Origin: Rhizobium sp. BT03
Lineage (GTDB): Bacteria; Pseudomonadota; Alphaproteobacteria; Rhizobiales; Rhizobiaceae
Direction of reading: 5' to 3'
NCBI RefSeq assembly: GCF_030053155.1
Contig: NZ_CP125640.1
Coordinates: forward strand, 2,741,501 to 2,805,500
DNA length: 64,000 bases
The notes beneath the pieces are model-generated. The model saw only the letters and a program-made list of their open reading frames with translations. It had not been told where the DNA came from and did no database searches. Positions 45,048 to 54,427 of this stretch are shown here, one piece after another; position 1 is the stretch's first letter, and every line of letters begins with the position of its first letter. A program made the translations under genes and the position numbers.

Positions 45048-46286
45048 ATGGCTAGCACGCCGACAGAAGCCGTCGTCACCGGGCGCAGTCCCCAATCTGC
45101 AGCTGCGCCGATGCGTGACACCAGGCTCGATGTCTTGCGCGGCGTGGCGCTGATCATGATCTTCATCAATCATGTTCCCGGACAGATCTTCGAATATGTA
45201 ACGACGAAGAATTTCGGTTTCTCCGATGCTGCCGAGGCCTTCGTGCTGATCTCGGGCATCGCCGTCGGCCTCGCCTACGGTTCCGGGTTCCGGCCCGGCA
45301 ATCGGCTGAAGATGGCGGTCAAGGCGGCAAAGCGCGCCTTCACGCTTTATCTCGCTCATATGATCACCACCTTCATGACGCTGGCGCTGTTCATCTCCGG
45401 CGCATGGCTGTTTCACCGGCCGGGCCTGCTGGTTGAAATCAACATCCTGGCGGTGCTGATGAACCTGAAGGAGGGTATTCCGGCGCTGCTGCTGCTCGGC
45501 CACCAGATCGGCTACAATAATATTCTACCGATGTACGGCGCGTTGATGCTGATGGTGCCGATCATCCTGCTCTTGAATGCGCGCAGCCCGTTGCTGGCGC
45601 TCGGCGTCTCCGGCACGGTCTGGCTGCTTGCGGGCATCTATGAGGTGGCGCCGCACAATATGCTGATCGAGAGCTACTGGTTCCTCAATCCGCTTTCCTG
45701 GCAGTTCCTGTTTACGATCGGCATCGTTTCGATGCTGCATATCAAGCGCGGCGGCACGATCCCGCGGCATCCGCTGCTGTTTGCGGCTGCGGCCGGCTAC
45801 GTCGCGCTGTCCTTCGTCTGGGTGACCGGCCATCTCTGGGTCTTCGGCAATTCGCTGGCAGCCCTTGGCCTGCCGCCTGTTATCACCGGTTTCGACAAGA
45901 CCTTCCTGTCGCTGCCGCGGCTGCTGCATGTGCTGGCGCTGACCTATCTCGTCATCAGCATTCCGGCGTTCTCGCGCATTCTGCGCCGTCCTGCGGATCA
46001 TCCGCTGACCATTCTCGGCCGACATTCGCTGAACATCTTCGTCGCCGGCACGATCCTCGCCATGATCGGCCAGGTGGTGCTCTATATCACCAACAAGGAC
46101 CCGCTGGTCGGCCCGCTCTTCGTGATCGCCGGCGTGGCGACGCAATTCTCCTATGCCTATTATCTCGAACGCAAGCGCCAGCAGGGCAAGGTCAAGGGCA
46201 AACTCGTCACCGAGCCGGCCACCATTCCGGTTCCCGTCCGCATCGGCGGAACGGCCAACGCCTATCGCCGCAGCGATCGGAAATAA
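45048..46286 (+). CDS. opgC: OpgC family glucan-modifying membrane protein
   Basis: A 412-residue membrane protein with about ten hydrophobic segments. The start TRLDVLRGVALIMIFINHVP with PGQIFEYVTTKNFGFSDAAE is typical of the OpgC domain, and the acyltransferase-like first helix with R and H is conserved. OpgC proteins add succinyl or related anionic groups to periplasmic glucans; in rhizobia the target is cyclic beta-1,2-glucan. It follows ndvB, so it most likely decorates that product. ATG 45048 follows AAGGAGA. The basic C-terminus (YYLERKRQQGK) is cytoplasmic. Confidence 0.92.
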   Translation: MASTPTEAVVTGRSPQSAAAPMRDTRLDVLRGVALIMIFINHVPGQIFEYVTTKNFGFSDAAEAFVLISGIAVGLAYGSGFRPGNRLKMAVKAAKRAFTLYLAHMITTFMTLALFISGAWLFHRPGLLVEINILAVLMNLKEGIPALLLLGHQIGYNNILPMYGALMLMVPIILLLNARSPLLALGVSGTVWLLAGIYEVAPHNMLIESYWFLNPLSWQFLFTIGIVSMLHIKRGGTIPRHPLLFAAAAGYVALSFVWVTGHLWVFGNSLAALGLPPVITGFDKTFLSLPRLLHVLALTYLVISIPAFSRILRRPADHPLTILGRHSLNIFVAGTILAMIGQVVLYITNKDPLVGPLFVIAGVATQFSYAYYLERKRQQGKVKGKLVTEPATIPVPVRIGGTANAYRRSDRK

Positions 46287-46312
46287 GCCTCGGATGCACC
46301 TGTGACATGAAA

Positions 46313-46346
46313 GAGCCGGTGGCCAATGGCCGCCGGCTCAATTTTT
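46313..46346 (+). terminator. Terminator after opgC
   Basis: Twelve-base arms (GAGCCGGTGGCC/GGCCGCCGGCTC, one mispair of G-T type), 3-base loop and a TTTTT run at 46342-46346. The second arm reaches the stop codon of the convergent VOC gene. Confidence 0.8.
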
Positions 46347-46691
46347 ATGGACGAGAATGTTCACCAGCTTGCCGAGCGGATCGCGCACATAAAATCGCCC
46401 GACACCCCAGGGCTCGTCGGCCGGCCCATACTCGATCGGAAAACCGGCTGCCGACATCGCCTGGAACACGGCATCGAGATTGTCGACTTCGATCGATAGA
46501 TCAGGCACCGGCGTTCCGGAACCGCCTTCCCTGGCGATGCTCAGCTGGATGTTCATCGGCCTCTCCGCGCCGAAGGTCGTGATCCAGCCGTGATCCATGA
46601 CGACGTCGAGACCGAGGATATCCTGGTAGAAGCGCTTGGCCGGCGTGATGTCGGGCGCCTCGATATTGGCGACGATGCGCAGGACCTTCAT
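46338..46691 (-). CDS. VOC (glyoxalase/bleomycin resistance) family protein
   Basis: A 117-residue single-chain vicinal-oxygen-chelate protein. Blocks: APDITPAKRFYQDILGLDVV, WITTFGAERPMNIQLSIARE, VPDLSIEVDNLDAVFQAMSA and WGVGRFYVRDPLGKLVNILV. Metal positions (an H near MDHGW and an acidic residue before the end) are only partly conserved, so activity as glyoxalase is not assured. Function unknown. It is convergent with opgC. Confidence 0.8.
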   Translation of the reverse strand: MKVLRIVANIEAPDITPAKRFYQDILGLDVVMDHGWITTFGAERPMNIQLSIAREGGSGTPVPDLSIEVDNLDAVFQAMSAAGFPIEYGPADEPWGVGRFYVRDPLGKLVNILVHKN

Positions 46692-46790
46692 GGGCTTTCT
46701 TTCCGATGCTTGGTGACAAGGCGGAAGGTAGGAAGATCGGCAGGGTGGTCAATCGGTATGGATTGGAATCGAGACGTTGCGGCGTGTGAG

Positions 46791-46963
46791 CCCCCCTCTG
46801 CCCTGCCGGGCATCTCCCCCACAGGTGGGGAGATCGGCCAGTGGTTGGCCCTCAATCCCTCTCTGCTGCCGTGCGGAACATCAGTTGGTCATTGTTTGGG
46901 GAAACCATCGCGCCCAGCCGATCTCCCTCCTTGTGGGGGAGATGCCCGGCCGGGCAGGGGGGG
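46791..46963. repeat. Inverted-repeat intergenic element, 173 bases
   Basis: Two arms of about 47 bases (46791-46838 and 46917-46963) in inverted orientation, each containing its own hairpin of the type ATCTCCCCCAC...GTGGGGAGAT and a C/G-rich end. The 78 bases between them show no gene. This is a Rhizobium-type intergenic palindromic repeat. It lies between the VOC gene and the ndvA terminator, where no promoter for either is needed. Confidence 0.7.
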
Positions 46964-47076
46964 TAGCCACACGGCACAGTGCCGATGCATATCGTCCACA
47001 GGGGTATTGGGAGAAAGCAAATCTCAAAGCATGGCATATGAATGCAGTTCGATACAGCCGCTTAAACCCGCCAAAC

Positions 47077-47109
47077 AAAAAAGGCCGGAAGGGAACTCCC
47101 CTTCCGGCC
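47077..47109 (-). terminator. Rho-independent terminator of ndvA
   Basis: Perfect 11-bp stem (GGCCGGAAGGG/CCCTTCCGGCC), 5-base loop, then TTTTTT on the minus strand. It lies 23 bases after the ndvA stop. Confidence 0.88.
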
Positions 47110-47131
47110 TTTGTTTGGAAATCCGAAGCGA

Positions 47132-48895
47132 TCAGGCGGCTTCGGTGGTGTGGGCCTTGCGGACTTCTTCGTCGGTCAGGATGCCGCTGGCGCGCAGCAG
47201 GGCGGCGAAGCGGCCGTTGCTGTGGCTGAGTTCATCGAAGCTGCCCTGTTCGACGACGCGGCCGTCATCCAGGAAGAGCACCATATCGGCTTCGCGGACC
47301 GTCGACAGGCGGTGGGCGATGATGAAGGTGGTGCGATTCTCACGCAGATTATCGATCGCCGACTTGACGCGGGCTTCGGTCTCGACGTCGAGCGCCGAGG
47401 TCGCCTCGTCGAGCACCAGGATCGGCGCGTCCTTGAGGATGGCGCGGGCGATGGCGATGCGCTGGCGCTCGCCGCCGGAGAGCTTGTTGCCGCGTTCGCC
47501 GACATGCGTATCGTAGCGATCCTCACGGGTCTCGATAAAGTCGGCGGCGGCGGCAGCCTCGGCCGCACGGCGCATTTCCTCTTCGCTGGCACCTTCGCGG
47601 CCGAGGCGGATATTGTCGCTGATCGAACGGTTCAGCAGGCCCGCATCCTGGAAGACGGTGGCGATGTGGCGACGCAGCGACTTGCGGGTCACCTTGGTGA
47701 TATCGGTGCCGTCGACGAGGATCTGGCCGCCCTGGGCGTCGTAGACACGCTGCAGCAGGTTGACGAGCGTCGTCTTGCCGGCGCCGGTCGGGCCGACGAT
47801 CGCGACCGTCTGGCCTGCCTTCACCGAAAAGGAGACATTGTGCAGGCCCTGCGAGCTGTTGCCGAAGCCGAAGGAGACGTCGCGGAATTCGATCGCACCC
47901 TTGACGTCCTTGATCTCGCCGTTGCCGGCCGGTTCTTCGCGTTCACGCACCGAGTCTTCGAGCGTATAGAATTCCTCGAGCTTGGAACGGGCTTCGAAAA
48001 TCTGCGTGGCGAACTGGCGCATCAGGTCGAGGCGGCCGATCAGCAGGTTGGCAAAGCCGATGAAGGCGATGACGTCGCCGACGCGCAACTGGCCGGCCTG
48101 GACGAGCATGGTGCCGATGATCAGCACCACCATCATCGCAATGGTCGACGCCATGCGGTTCAGCGCGCTGGCGATCGCCCACCAGTCGAGCACCGGATAC
48201 TGGGCCTCGAGCAGGCGGTCGGCGAAGGATTTCAGCGCCCGGGTTTCAGCCTCGATGCGGTTGTAGCTGTGCAGCACCGAAACGTTGCTGATCGAGTCGC
48301 TGACGTGCGAGAAGACGGTGTGATAATGGTTTTCGACCGAAGCCTGGCCGTCTTTGGTGCGGCTCATGACGACGCGGCCGATCAGCCAGTAGGCGACGGC
48401 GAGAACCATGAGCACGGCGGAAAGGCGCAGGTCCATCGACATTGCGGTCGGGATCAGAAGGGCAAGCGCGATGACCGTCGACAGATGGTTGCGCATGAAT
48501 TCCAGCCAGAGGCCGAACAGCGTTTCGCAGGCGCGCAGCAATGTATGCAGCGCGTTGGAAGTGCCGCGCTGATGGTGCCAGCCAAGTGGCATGGAAATGA
48601 TCCGGCCGAAGGCTTCCGTCAGCAGCGTCGCCCGCCGGCCATGGGCCAGCCGGTCGGCCTCGCGGGCGACCAAGACGAAGGCTATCGTGTTGAAAACGGC
48701 GAAAGTCGCCCACATGAAAAGGATAGGCTTGACCTCACCCTTGCCGGAAATCGCATCGATAATGCGACCGAACAGGATCGGCTCGGCGATGGTGATCGCT
48801 GCCAGAACGATGTTTGCCACCACGACCAGGGATACGCGCAGCTTGTAGGCGCCAAGATAGCGCAGAGCTCTTGCATAGACCTTGAATAGCGTCAC
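47132..48895 (-). CDS. ndvA: Cyclic beta-1,2-glucan exporter (ABC transporter)
   Basis: A 587-residue half-transporter (six membrane helices plus an ATPase) that moves cyclic glucan to the periplasm. The membrane part begins VTLFKVYARALRYL and has ANIVLAAITIAEPILFGRII. The ATPase has Walker A GPTGAGKTT, signature LSGGERQR and Walker B ILVLDEATSALD. Near identity in layout to NdvA/ChvA. GTG 48895 is chosen: AAGAGG stands eight bases before it and homologues start at this residue; an ATG at 48913 is the alternative. It is convergent to the ndvB-opgC pair with the VOC gene between. Confidence 0.95.
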   Translation of the reverse strand: MTLFKVYARALRYLGAYKLRVSLVVVANIVLAAITIAEPILFGRIIDAISGKGEVKPILFMWATFAVFNTIAFVLVAREADRLAHGRRATLLTEAFGRIISMPLGWHHQRGTSNALHTLLRACETLFGLWLEFMRNHLSTVIALALLIPTAMSMDLRLSAVLMVLAVAYWLIGRVVMSRTKDGQASVENHYHTVFSHVSDSISNVSVLHSYNRIEAETRALKSFADRLLEAQYPVLDWWAIASALNRMASTIAMMVVLIIGTMLVQAGQLRVGDVIAFIGFANLLIGRLDLMRQFATQIFEARSKLEEFYTLEDSVREREEPAGNGEIKDVKGAIEFRDVSFGFGNSSQGLHNVSFSVKAGQTVAIVGPTGAGKTTLVNLLQRVYDAQGGQILVDGTDITKVTRKSLRRHIATVFQDAGLLNRSISDNIRLGREGASEEEMRRAAEAAAAADFIETREDRYDTHVGERGNKLSGGERQRIAIARAILKDAPILVLDEATSALDVETEARVKSAIDNLRENRTTFIIAHRLSTVREADMVLFLDDGRVVEQGSFDELSHSNGRFAALLRASGILTDEEVRKAHTTEAA

Positions 48896-49214
48896 GTGGA
48901 ACCTCTTGTGCATCTGCGAAAACGGGAAGATGCGATGCTACAAAAGGCTACCTGAACCGGCGATTAACGGCCCATTCAGGCTTCAATCCAGGCGACGATT
49001 AACCCGATGGTACTATCGCAGGATGCGACGAGATTGGCTATAGCGCTGAAATTGCTGGTCGGCTATACCCCGCAACAATTTGCGCTTGCATTTTAATAAA
49101 TGTTTAGCGCAGCATTAAATTAGAGACTGCATTTTTTGAAAGACCGTTTCGCGACCAATTTGAAAGCCGCCGACGGCCTCGATGCGGGTGTCACGTCCGG
49201 GCAAGGGGCATTTT
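48896..49214. other. Divergent intergenic region of ndvA and the LuxR gene, 319 bases
   Basis: An AT-rich stretch (about 49080-49135, with ATTTTAATAAATG and GCATTAAATTAG) is likely to hold the luxR-type promoter. I see no clear lux box. No gene or RNA can be supported. Confidence 0.5.
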
Positions 49215-49970
49215 GTGAATATCAATTTGTTAATTCAATTGCTTATAATTCTGGAAGAATCTCCAAACCCTCGGGCCGTGGTCACCGAGCTCGAGCAGGT
49301 GATCGACGATTGCGGCTTCGAATATTACGGCCTGCTGCGCCATTTGCCGCAAAATCCGGTGCAGCAGAATCCAGAACCCCGGGCTGCGGCGCTTGCCGGC
49401 CGCTGGCCGGAACAATGGCCGCAAATCTATACCGCGAAAAAATATGTCCTGATCGATCCGATGGTGCGCTATCTCGTCCATGCGCAGCGGCCTTTCCGCT
49501 GGCGGGAGAGTTTGGCCGCCTTCGGCAAGGATGCGCAGCAGCGCCGTATGGAGCAGATGATGGTCGATGCCTTCGGTCACGGGTTGGAAGACGGTTATAT
49601 CTTTCCCGTCCACGGACGGAACGGCATTCTCGGCAGCCTCAGTCTCGCCGGCAAACCTGTCGAGCTGTCGCCGGTGGAGATCGCCCTGTTCGAGGCGGTG
49701 GCGCGCAAGAGCTTCTGGCGATTGCTCGAGCTGAAAGACGAGGCGCAGGCGCTGGAAACCGTGCTGCCGGCCGACACGCCGCTGACGCGACGCGAAATGG
49801 AGATCCTGCATTATCTCGCCGAAGGCATGACCTCGATGGAAATCAGCAAGATGCTGAAGATCTCAAACCACACCGTCGACTGGTATATGAACGGCTTGCA
49901 GAACAAGCTGAAGGCGAAAAACCGGCAGCAGGCGGTGGCGCTTGCCTTCCGTCACCGCCTGATCAGCTAA
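49215..49970 (+). CDS. LuxR-family quorum-sensing regulator, solo
   Basis: A 251-residue regulator with an autoinducer-binding domain (about 1-165) and a GerE helix-turn-helix (about 188-245: TRREMEILHYLAEGMTSMEI, SKMLKISNHTVDWYM). The acyl-homoserine-lactone contact residues match TraR in identity and spacing: W68, Y72, D81, P82 and W96, with glycines at 121-137. No luxI gene is in the window, so it is a solo that may sense a signal made elsewhere in the genome or by neighbours, possibly the ExpR branch. GTG 49215 follows AAGGGG at about eight bases; the frame is open to 49182. Confidence 0.88.
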   Translation: MNINLLIQLLIILEESPNPRAVVTELEQVIDDCGFEYYGLLRHLPQNPVQQNPEPRAAALAGRWPEQWPQIYTAKKYVLIDPMVRYLVHAQRPFRWRESLAAFGKDAQQRRMEQMMVDAFGHGLEDGYIFPVHGRNGILGSLSLAGKPVELSPVEIALFEAVARKSFWRLLELKDEAQALETVLPADTPLTRREMEILHYLAEGMTSMEISKMLKISNHTVDWYMNGLQNKLKAKNRQQAVALAFRHRLIS

Positions 49971-50109
49971 AACATGATACCGAAAGTGTGCGCGGCTTTC
50001 ATGCTAGCTCTCTGATTTCGATCGGGATTCGGATCTGGGCCGATCCAGCCTGACGCCATATGTCTTCAGAATGGCGAGAAATTGCATTTCGCAGTCGCAA
50101 GAGAAATTG

Positions 50110-50130
50110 AACTTCCTGTGACAAGAAGTT
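50110..50130 (+). promoter_or_regulatory. Inverted repeat upstream of pyc
   Basis: AACTTC-N9-GAAGTT, a perfect 6-bp dyad 57 bases before the pyc start. A regulator site is possible; its identity is unknown. Confidence 0.3.
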
Positions 50131-50186
50131 AAGAATTTCCTTCGCGGGTGCAGCATGCCCGCGTCTGAACGTCTGAGGAGACCGTT

Positions 50187-53100
50187 TTGCCCATTTCCAA
50201 GATTCTCGTTGCCAACCGCTCCGAAATTGCCATTCGCGTCTTCCGCGCGGCCAACGAGCTTGGAATAAAAACCGTGGCGATCTGGGCTGAAGAAGACAAG
50301 CTGGCGCTGCATCGCTTCAAAGCGGACGAAAGCTATCAGGTCGGCCGCGGCCCGCATCTTGCCCGTGATCTCGGGCCGATCGAGAGCTATCTGTCGATCG
50401 ACGAGGTGATCCGCGTCGCCAAGCTCTCGGGCGCCGACGCTATCCACCCGGGTTACGGCCTGCTGTCGGAAAGCCCGGAATTCGTCGATGCCTGCAACAA
50501 GGCCGGCATCATCTTCATCGGCCCGAAGGCCGATACGATGCGCCAGCTCGGCAACAAGGTCGCGGCGCGCAATCTGGCGATCTCGGTCGGTGTGCCGGTC
50601 GTGCCGGCCACCGGGCCGCTGCCCGACGACATGGCCGAAGTGGCGAAGATGGCGAAAGAGATCGGTTATCCGGTCATGCTGAAGGCTTCCTGGGGCGGCG
50701 GCGGGCGCGGCATGCGCGCCATCCGCGATCCGAAGGATCTCGCCCGTGAGGTAACCGAAGCCAAGCGCGAGGCGATGGCGGCCTTCGGCAAGGACGAGGT
50801 CTATCTGGAAAAGTTGGTGGAGCGTGCCCGCCACGTCGAAAGCCAGGTTCTCGGCGATACGCACGGCAATGTCGTGCATCTGTTCGAGCGTGACTGCTCC
50901 ATCCAGCGCCGCAACCAGAAGGTCGTCGAGCGGGCGCCGGCGCCCTATCTCTCAGAGGCGCAGCGCCAGGAACTGGCCGCCTATTCGCTGAAGATCGCGG
51001 CGGCCACCAATTATATCGGCGCCGGCACCGTCGAATATCTGATGGATGCCGATACCGGCAAATTCTACTTCATCGAGGTCAACCCGCGCATCCAGGTCGA
51101 GCATACGGTGACCGAAGTCGTCACCGGCATCGACATCGTCAAGGCGCAGATCCACATCCTCGACGGTGCTGCGATCGGCACGCCGGAATCCGGCGTTCCC
51201 GCCCAGGCCGACATCCGCCTCAACGGCCATGCGCTGCAGTGCCGTATCACCACCGAGGATCCCGAGCACAATTTCATTCCGGATTACGGCCGCATCACCG
51301 CCTATCGCTCGGCGTCGGGCTTCGGCATCCGCCTCGACGGCGGCACCTCCTATTCCGGCGCCATCATCACCCGTTATTACGATCCGCTGCTCGTCAAGGT
51401 GACGGCCTGGGCGCCGAACCCGTCGGAAGCGATCAGCCGCATGGACCGGGCGCTGCGCGAATTCCGCATCCGTGGTGTGGCCACCAACCTGACCTTCCTC
51501 GAAGCGATCATCGGCCATCCGAAATTTCGCGACAACAGCTACACCACACGCTTCATCGATACGACGCCGGAGCTGTTCCAGCAGGTCAAGCGCCAGGACC
51601 GCGCGACGAAGCTCTTGACCTATCTCGCCGACGTCACCGTCAACGGCCATCCTGAGGCCAAGGACCGGCCGCGGCCGCTGGAAAATGCTGCCCAGCCGGT
51701 CGTTCCCTATGCCAGCGGCAACGAGGTGAAGGACGGCACCAAGCAGCTTCTCGACACGCTCGGCCCGAAGAAATTCGGCGAATGGATGCGCAATGAGAAG
51801 CGCGTGCTTCTGACCGATACGACGATGCGCGACGGCCATCAGTCGCTGCTTGCCACCCGCATGCGCACCTATGACATCGCCCGCATCGCCGGCACCTATG
51901 CGCATGCGCTGCCGAACCTGCTCTCGCTCGAATGCTGGGGCGGCGCCACCTTCGACGTTTCGATGCGCTTCCTGACAGAAGATCCGTGGGAACGGCTGGC
52001 GCTGATCCGCGAGGGGGCGCCGAACCTGCTCCTGCAGATGCTGCTGCGCGGCGCCAACGGCGTCGGCTACACCAACTATCCCGACAATGTCGTCAAATAT
52101 TTCGTCCGCCAGGCAGCCCGCGGCGGCATCGATCTCTTCCGCGTCTTCGACTGCCTGAACTGGGTCGAGAACATGCGGGTGTCGATGGATGCCATCGCCG
52201 AGGAGAACAAGCTCTGCGAGGCGACGATCTGCTATACCGGCGATATCCTCAATTCGGCCCGCCCGAAATACGACCTGAAATATTATACCGACCTTGCCGT
52301 CGAACTGGAAAAGGCCGGCGCCCATATCATCGCGCTCAAGGATATGGCGGGTCTGCTGAAGCCGGCGGCGGCGAAGGTTCTGTTCAAGGCGCTGCGCGAG
52401 GCGACCGGCCTGCCGATCCATTTCCACACGCATGATACGTCGGGCATTGCGGCGGCAACCGTGCTTGCCGCGGTCGAAGCCGGCGTCGATGCCGTCGATG
52501 CGGCGATGGATGCGCTCTCCGGCAATACTTCGCAGCCCTGTCTCGGCTCGATCGTCGAGGCGCTGCGCGGCTCGGAGCGCGATCCGGGCCTCGATCCGGA
52601 ATGGATCCGCCGCATCTCCTTCTATTGGGAAGCGGTGCGCAACCAGTACGCCGCCTTCGAAAGCGATCTGAAAGGCCCAGCCTCGGAAGTCTATCTCCAT
52701 GAAATGCCGGGCGGCCAGTTCACCAACCTCAAGGAGCAGGCCCGCTCGCTGGGTCTCGAGACCCGCTGGCATCGGGTGGCGCAGGCCTATGCCGACGCCA
52801 ACCAGATGTTCGGCGATATCGTCAAGGTGACGCCGTCCTCCAAGGTGGTCGGCGACATGGCGCTGATGATGGTGAGCCAGGACCTGACGGTTGCCGACGT
52901 CGTCAGCCCCGAGCGCGAAGTCTCCTTCCCGGAATCGGTGGTCTCGATGCTGAAGGGCGATCTCGGCCAGCCGCCGTCGGGATGGCCGGAGGCGCTGCAG
53001 AAGAAGGCGCTGAAGGGTGACAAGCCCTATACGGTGCGTCCCGGCTCCTTGCTCAAGGAGGCCGACCTCGACGCCGAGCGTAAGGTGATCGAGACCAAGC

Positions 53101-53651
53101 TGGAGCGCGAGGTCAGCGACTTCGAATTCGCCTCCTACCTGATGTATCCGAAGGTCTTCACCGATTTCGCGCTCGCTTCCGATACCTATGGCCCGGTCTC
53201 GGTGCTGCCGACGCCCGCCTATTTCTACGGCCTCGGGGATGGCGAGGAGCTGTTTGCCGATATCGAACGCGGCAAGACGCTCGTCATCGTCAACCAGGCG
53301 ATGAGCGCCACCGACAGCCAGGGCATGGTCACCATCTTCTTCGAGCTCAACGGCCAGCCGCGCCGCATCAAGGTGCCGGACCGCGCTCATGGGGCGACGG
53401 GGGCGGCTGTCCGCCGCAAGGCCGAACCCGGCAATGCCGTCCATGTCGGTGCGCCAATGCCGGGTGTGATCTCACGCGTCTTCGTCTCTGCAGGCCAAGC
53501 CGTCAGCGCCGGCGACGTGCTCGTCTCGATCGAGGCGATGAAGATGGAAACGGCGCTGCATGCCGAGAAGGACGGCACCATCGCCGAAGTGCTGGTCAAG
53601 GCGGGCGACCAGATCGACGCCAAGGACCTGCTCGTCGTCTATGGCGGTTGA
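50187..53651 (+). CDS. pyc: Pyruvate carboxylase
   Basis: An 1,154-residue biotin enzyme that makes oxaloacetate from pyruvate, bicarbonate and ATP. Biotin carboxylase comes first (residues ~1-460; MPISKILVANRSEIAIRVFR, GGGGRGMR ATP loop, EVNPRIQVEHTVTE). The carboxyltransferase follows (~530-830; TTMRDGHQSLLATRM, WGGATFDVSMRF, KDMAGLLKP). The tetramerisation region and a C-terminal biotinyl domain with the biotin lysine in EAMKM (near 1116-1120) complete it. Length and order match the R. etli enzyme. The start follows TGAGGAGA. It supports growth on sugars and pyruvate. A single-gene transcript with a terminator downstream. Confidence 0.97.
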   Translation: MPISKILVANRSEIAIRVFRAANELGIKTVAIWAEEDKLALHRFKADESYQVGRGPHLARDLGPIESYLSIDEVIRVAKLSGADAIHPGYGLLSESPEFVDACNKAGIIFIGPKADTMRQLGNKVAARNLAISVGVPVVPATGPLPDDMAEVAKMAKEIGYPVMLKASWGGGGRGMRAIRDPKDLAREVTEAKREAMAAFGKDEVYLEKLVERARHVESQVLGDTHGNVVHLFERDCSIQRRNQKVVERAPAPYLSEAQRQELAAYSLKIAAATNYIGAGTVEYLMDADTGKFYFIEVNPRIQVEHTVTEVVTGIDIVKAQIHILDGAAIGTPESGVPAQADIRLNGHALQCRITTEDPEHNFIPDYGRITAYRSASGFGIRLDGGTSYSGAIITRYYDPLLVKVTAWAPNPSEAISRMDRALREFRIRGVATNLTFLEAIIGHPKFRDNSYTTRFIDTTPELFQQVKRQDRATKLLTYLADVTVNGHPEAKDRPRPLENAAQPVVPYASGNEVKDGTKQLLDTLGPKKFGEWMRNEKRVLLTDTTMRDGHQSLLATRMRTYDIARIAGTYAHALPNLLSLECWGGATFDVSMRFLTEDPWERLALIREGAPNLLLQMLLRGANGVGYTNYPDNVVKYFVRQAARGGIDLFRVFDCLNWVENMRVSMDAIAEENKLCEATICYTGDILNSARPKYDLKYYTDLAVELEKAGAHIIALKDMAGLLKPAAAKVLFKALREATGLPIHFHTHDTSGIAAATVLAAVEAGVDAVDAAMDALSGNTSQPCLGSIVEALRGSERDPGLDPEWIRRISFYWEAVRNQYAAFESDLKGPASEVYLHEMPGGQFTNLKEQARSLGLETRWHRVAQAYADANQMFGDIVKVTPSSKVVGDMALMMVSQDLTVADVVSPEREVSFPESVVSMLKGDLGQPPSGWPEALQKKALKGDKPYTVRPGSLLKEADLDAERKVIETKLEREVSDFEFASYLMYPKVFTDFALASDTYGPVSVLPTPAYFYGLGDGEELFADIERGKTLVIVNQAMSATDSQGMVTIFFELNGQPRRIKVPDRAHGATGAAVRRKAEPGNAVHVGAPMPGVISRVFVSAGQAVSAGDVLVSIEAMKMETALHAEKDGTIAEVLVKAGDQIDAKDLLVVYGG

Positions 53652-53741
53652 GCGAAGGGCGTTCTGCTACCGGCGATCTGCAGCCCATCACCCGATTGTG
53701 TATTGATCGGGCCGCCCAAAAGCTGATTTTTTCGCAGCGTT

Positions 53742-53776
53742 AGCCCCCTCCTCGCCTTGCACGGCGAGGAGGCTTT
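53742..53776 (+). terminator. Terminator after pyc
   Basis: Perfect 10-bp stem (CCTCCTCGCC/GGCGAGGAGG) extended by AGCC/GGCT after a small bulge, with TTT following. It lies 91 bases after the stop. Confidence 0.75.
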
Positions 53777-53833
53777 CTCATAGACTTGCGCTCCCACCAT
53801 CCGTTCCCAAGACCAATCAGGAAATCATCCCCC

Positions 53834-54406
53834 ATGAGCAAGCTGAAGATTGCCGTCATCGTCGGCAGCACGCGTATTGGCCGTTTTGCCGAACATCCGG
53901 CCAAGTGGATCGCCGAACTGGCCGGCCAGCGCTCCGATCTGGAAGTCGAGCTTCTCGATCTTCTCGACTACCCCATGCATTTCTTCGGCGAAGCGCGGGC
54001 CACGACGGCGGAAAGCGACGCCGCCGAGCGCTGGAAGAAGAAGCTGCGCGAATTCGACGGCTTCATATTCACCGTCGCCGAATACAATCATGCGCCGACA
54101 GCCGTTCTGAAGAACGCGATCGATCTCGGTGAATTCATCCAGAAGCCGGTCGGTTTCGTCGGTTACGGCGGCGTCGGCGGCGCCCGTGCGGTCGAGCAGC
54201 TGCGGCTGATCTTCGTGGAAATGAGTGCCGCTTCGGTCAAAACAGGCGTCCACATCGCATTCAGCGAATATCTTGCCGTTCTCAAGGAAGGCAAGAGCCT
54301 TGGCGATTACGCCCATCTCAACGAGGCTGCCAAGAACCTGCTCGACCAGATCACGTGGTGGGGCAATGCGCTGAAGGCAGCGCGCTCCGTCGTCACCTCG
54401 GCCTGA
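53834..54406 (+). CDS. NADPH-dependent FMN reductase family protein
   Basis: A 190-residue flavodoxin-like reductase. The start KLKIAVIVGSTRIGRFAEHP contains the phosphate-binding loop GSTRIGR, FTVAEYNHAPTAVLKNAIDL the FMN ring contact, and GYGGVGGARAVEQLRLI the second loop. Such enzymes reduce flavins, quinones or azo/nitro compounds. ATG 53834 is preferred to 53786. It has its own short transcript between the pyc terminator and a palindrome at 54428. Confidence 0.85.
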   Translation: MSKLKIAVIVGSTRIGRFAEHPAKWIAELAGQRSDLEVELLDLLDYPMHFFGEARATTAESDAAERWKKKLREFDGFIFTVAEYNHAPTAVLKNAIDLGEFIQKPVGFVGYGGVGGARAVEQLRLIFVEMSAASVKTGVHIAFSEYLAVLKEGKSLGDYAHLNEAAKNLLDQITWWGNALKAARSVVTSA

Positions 54407-54427
54407 GGCAGGTCGCTTAGACAAAGC

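Noticed and set aside
46777..47229. Frame across the inverted-repeat element near ndvA
   Set aside because: Runs through the palindromic element and the ndvA terminator; not a plausible gene.
49971..50060. Possible decayed copy of a rhizobial palindromic repeat (AACATGATACCGAAAGTGTG start)
   Set aside because: It resembles a known repeat start, but the second arm is not recognisable, so I did not annotate it.
50952..53444. 830-codon frame antisense to pyc
   Set aside because: A shadow of pyc; low-complexity and without a domain.
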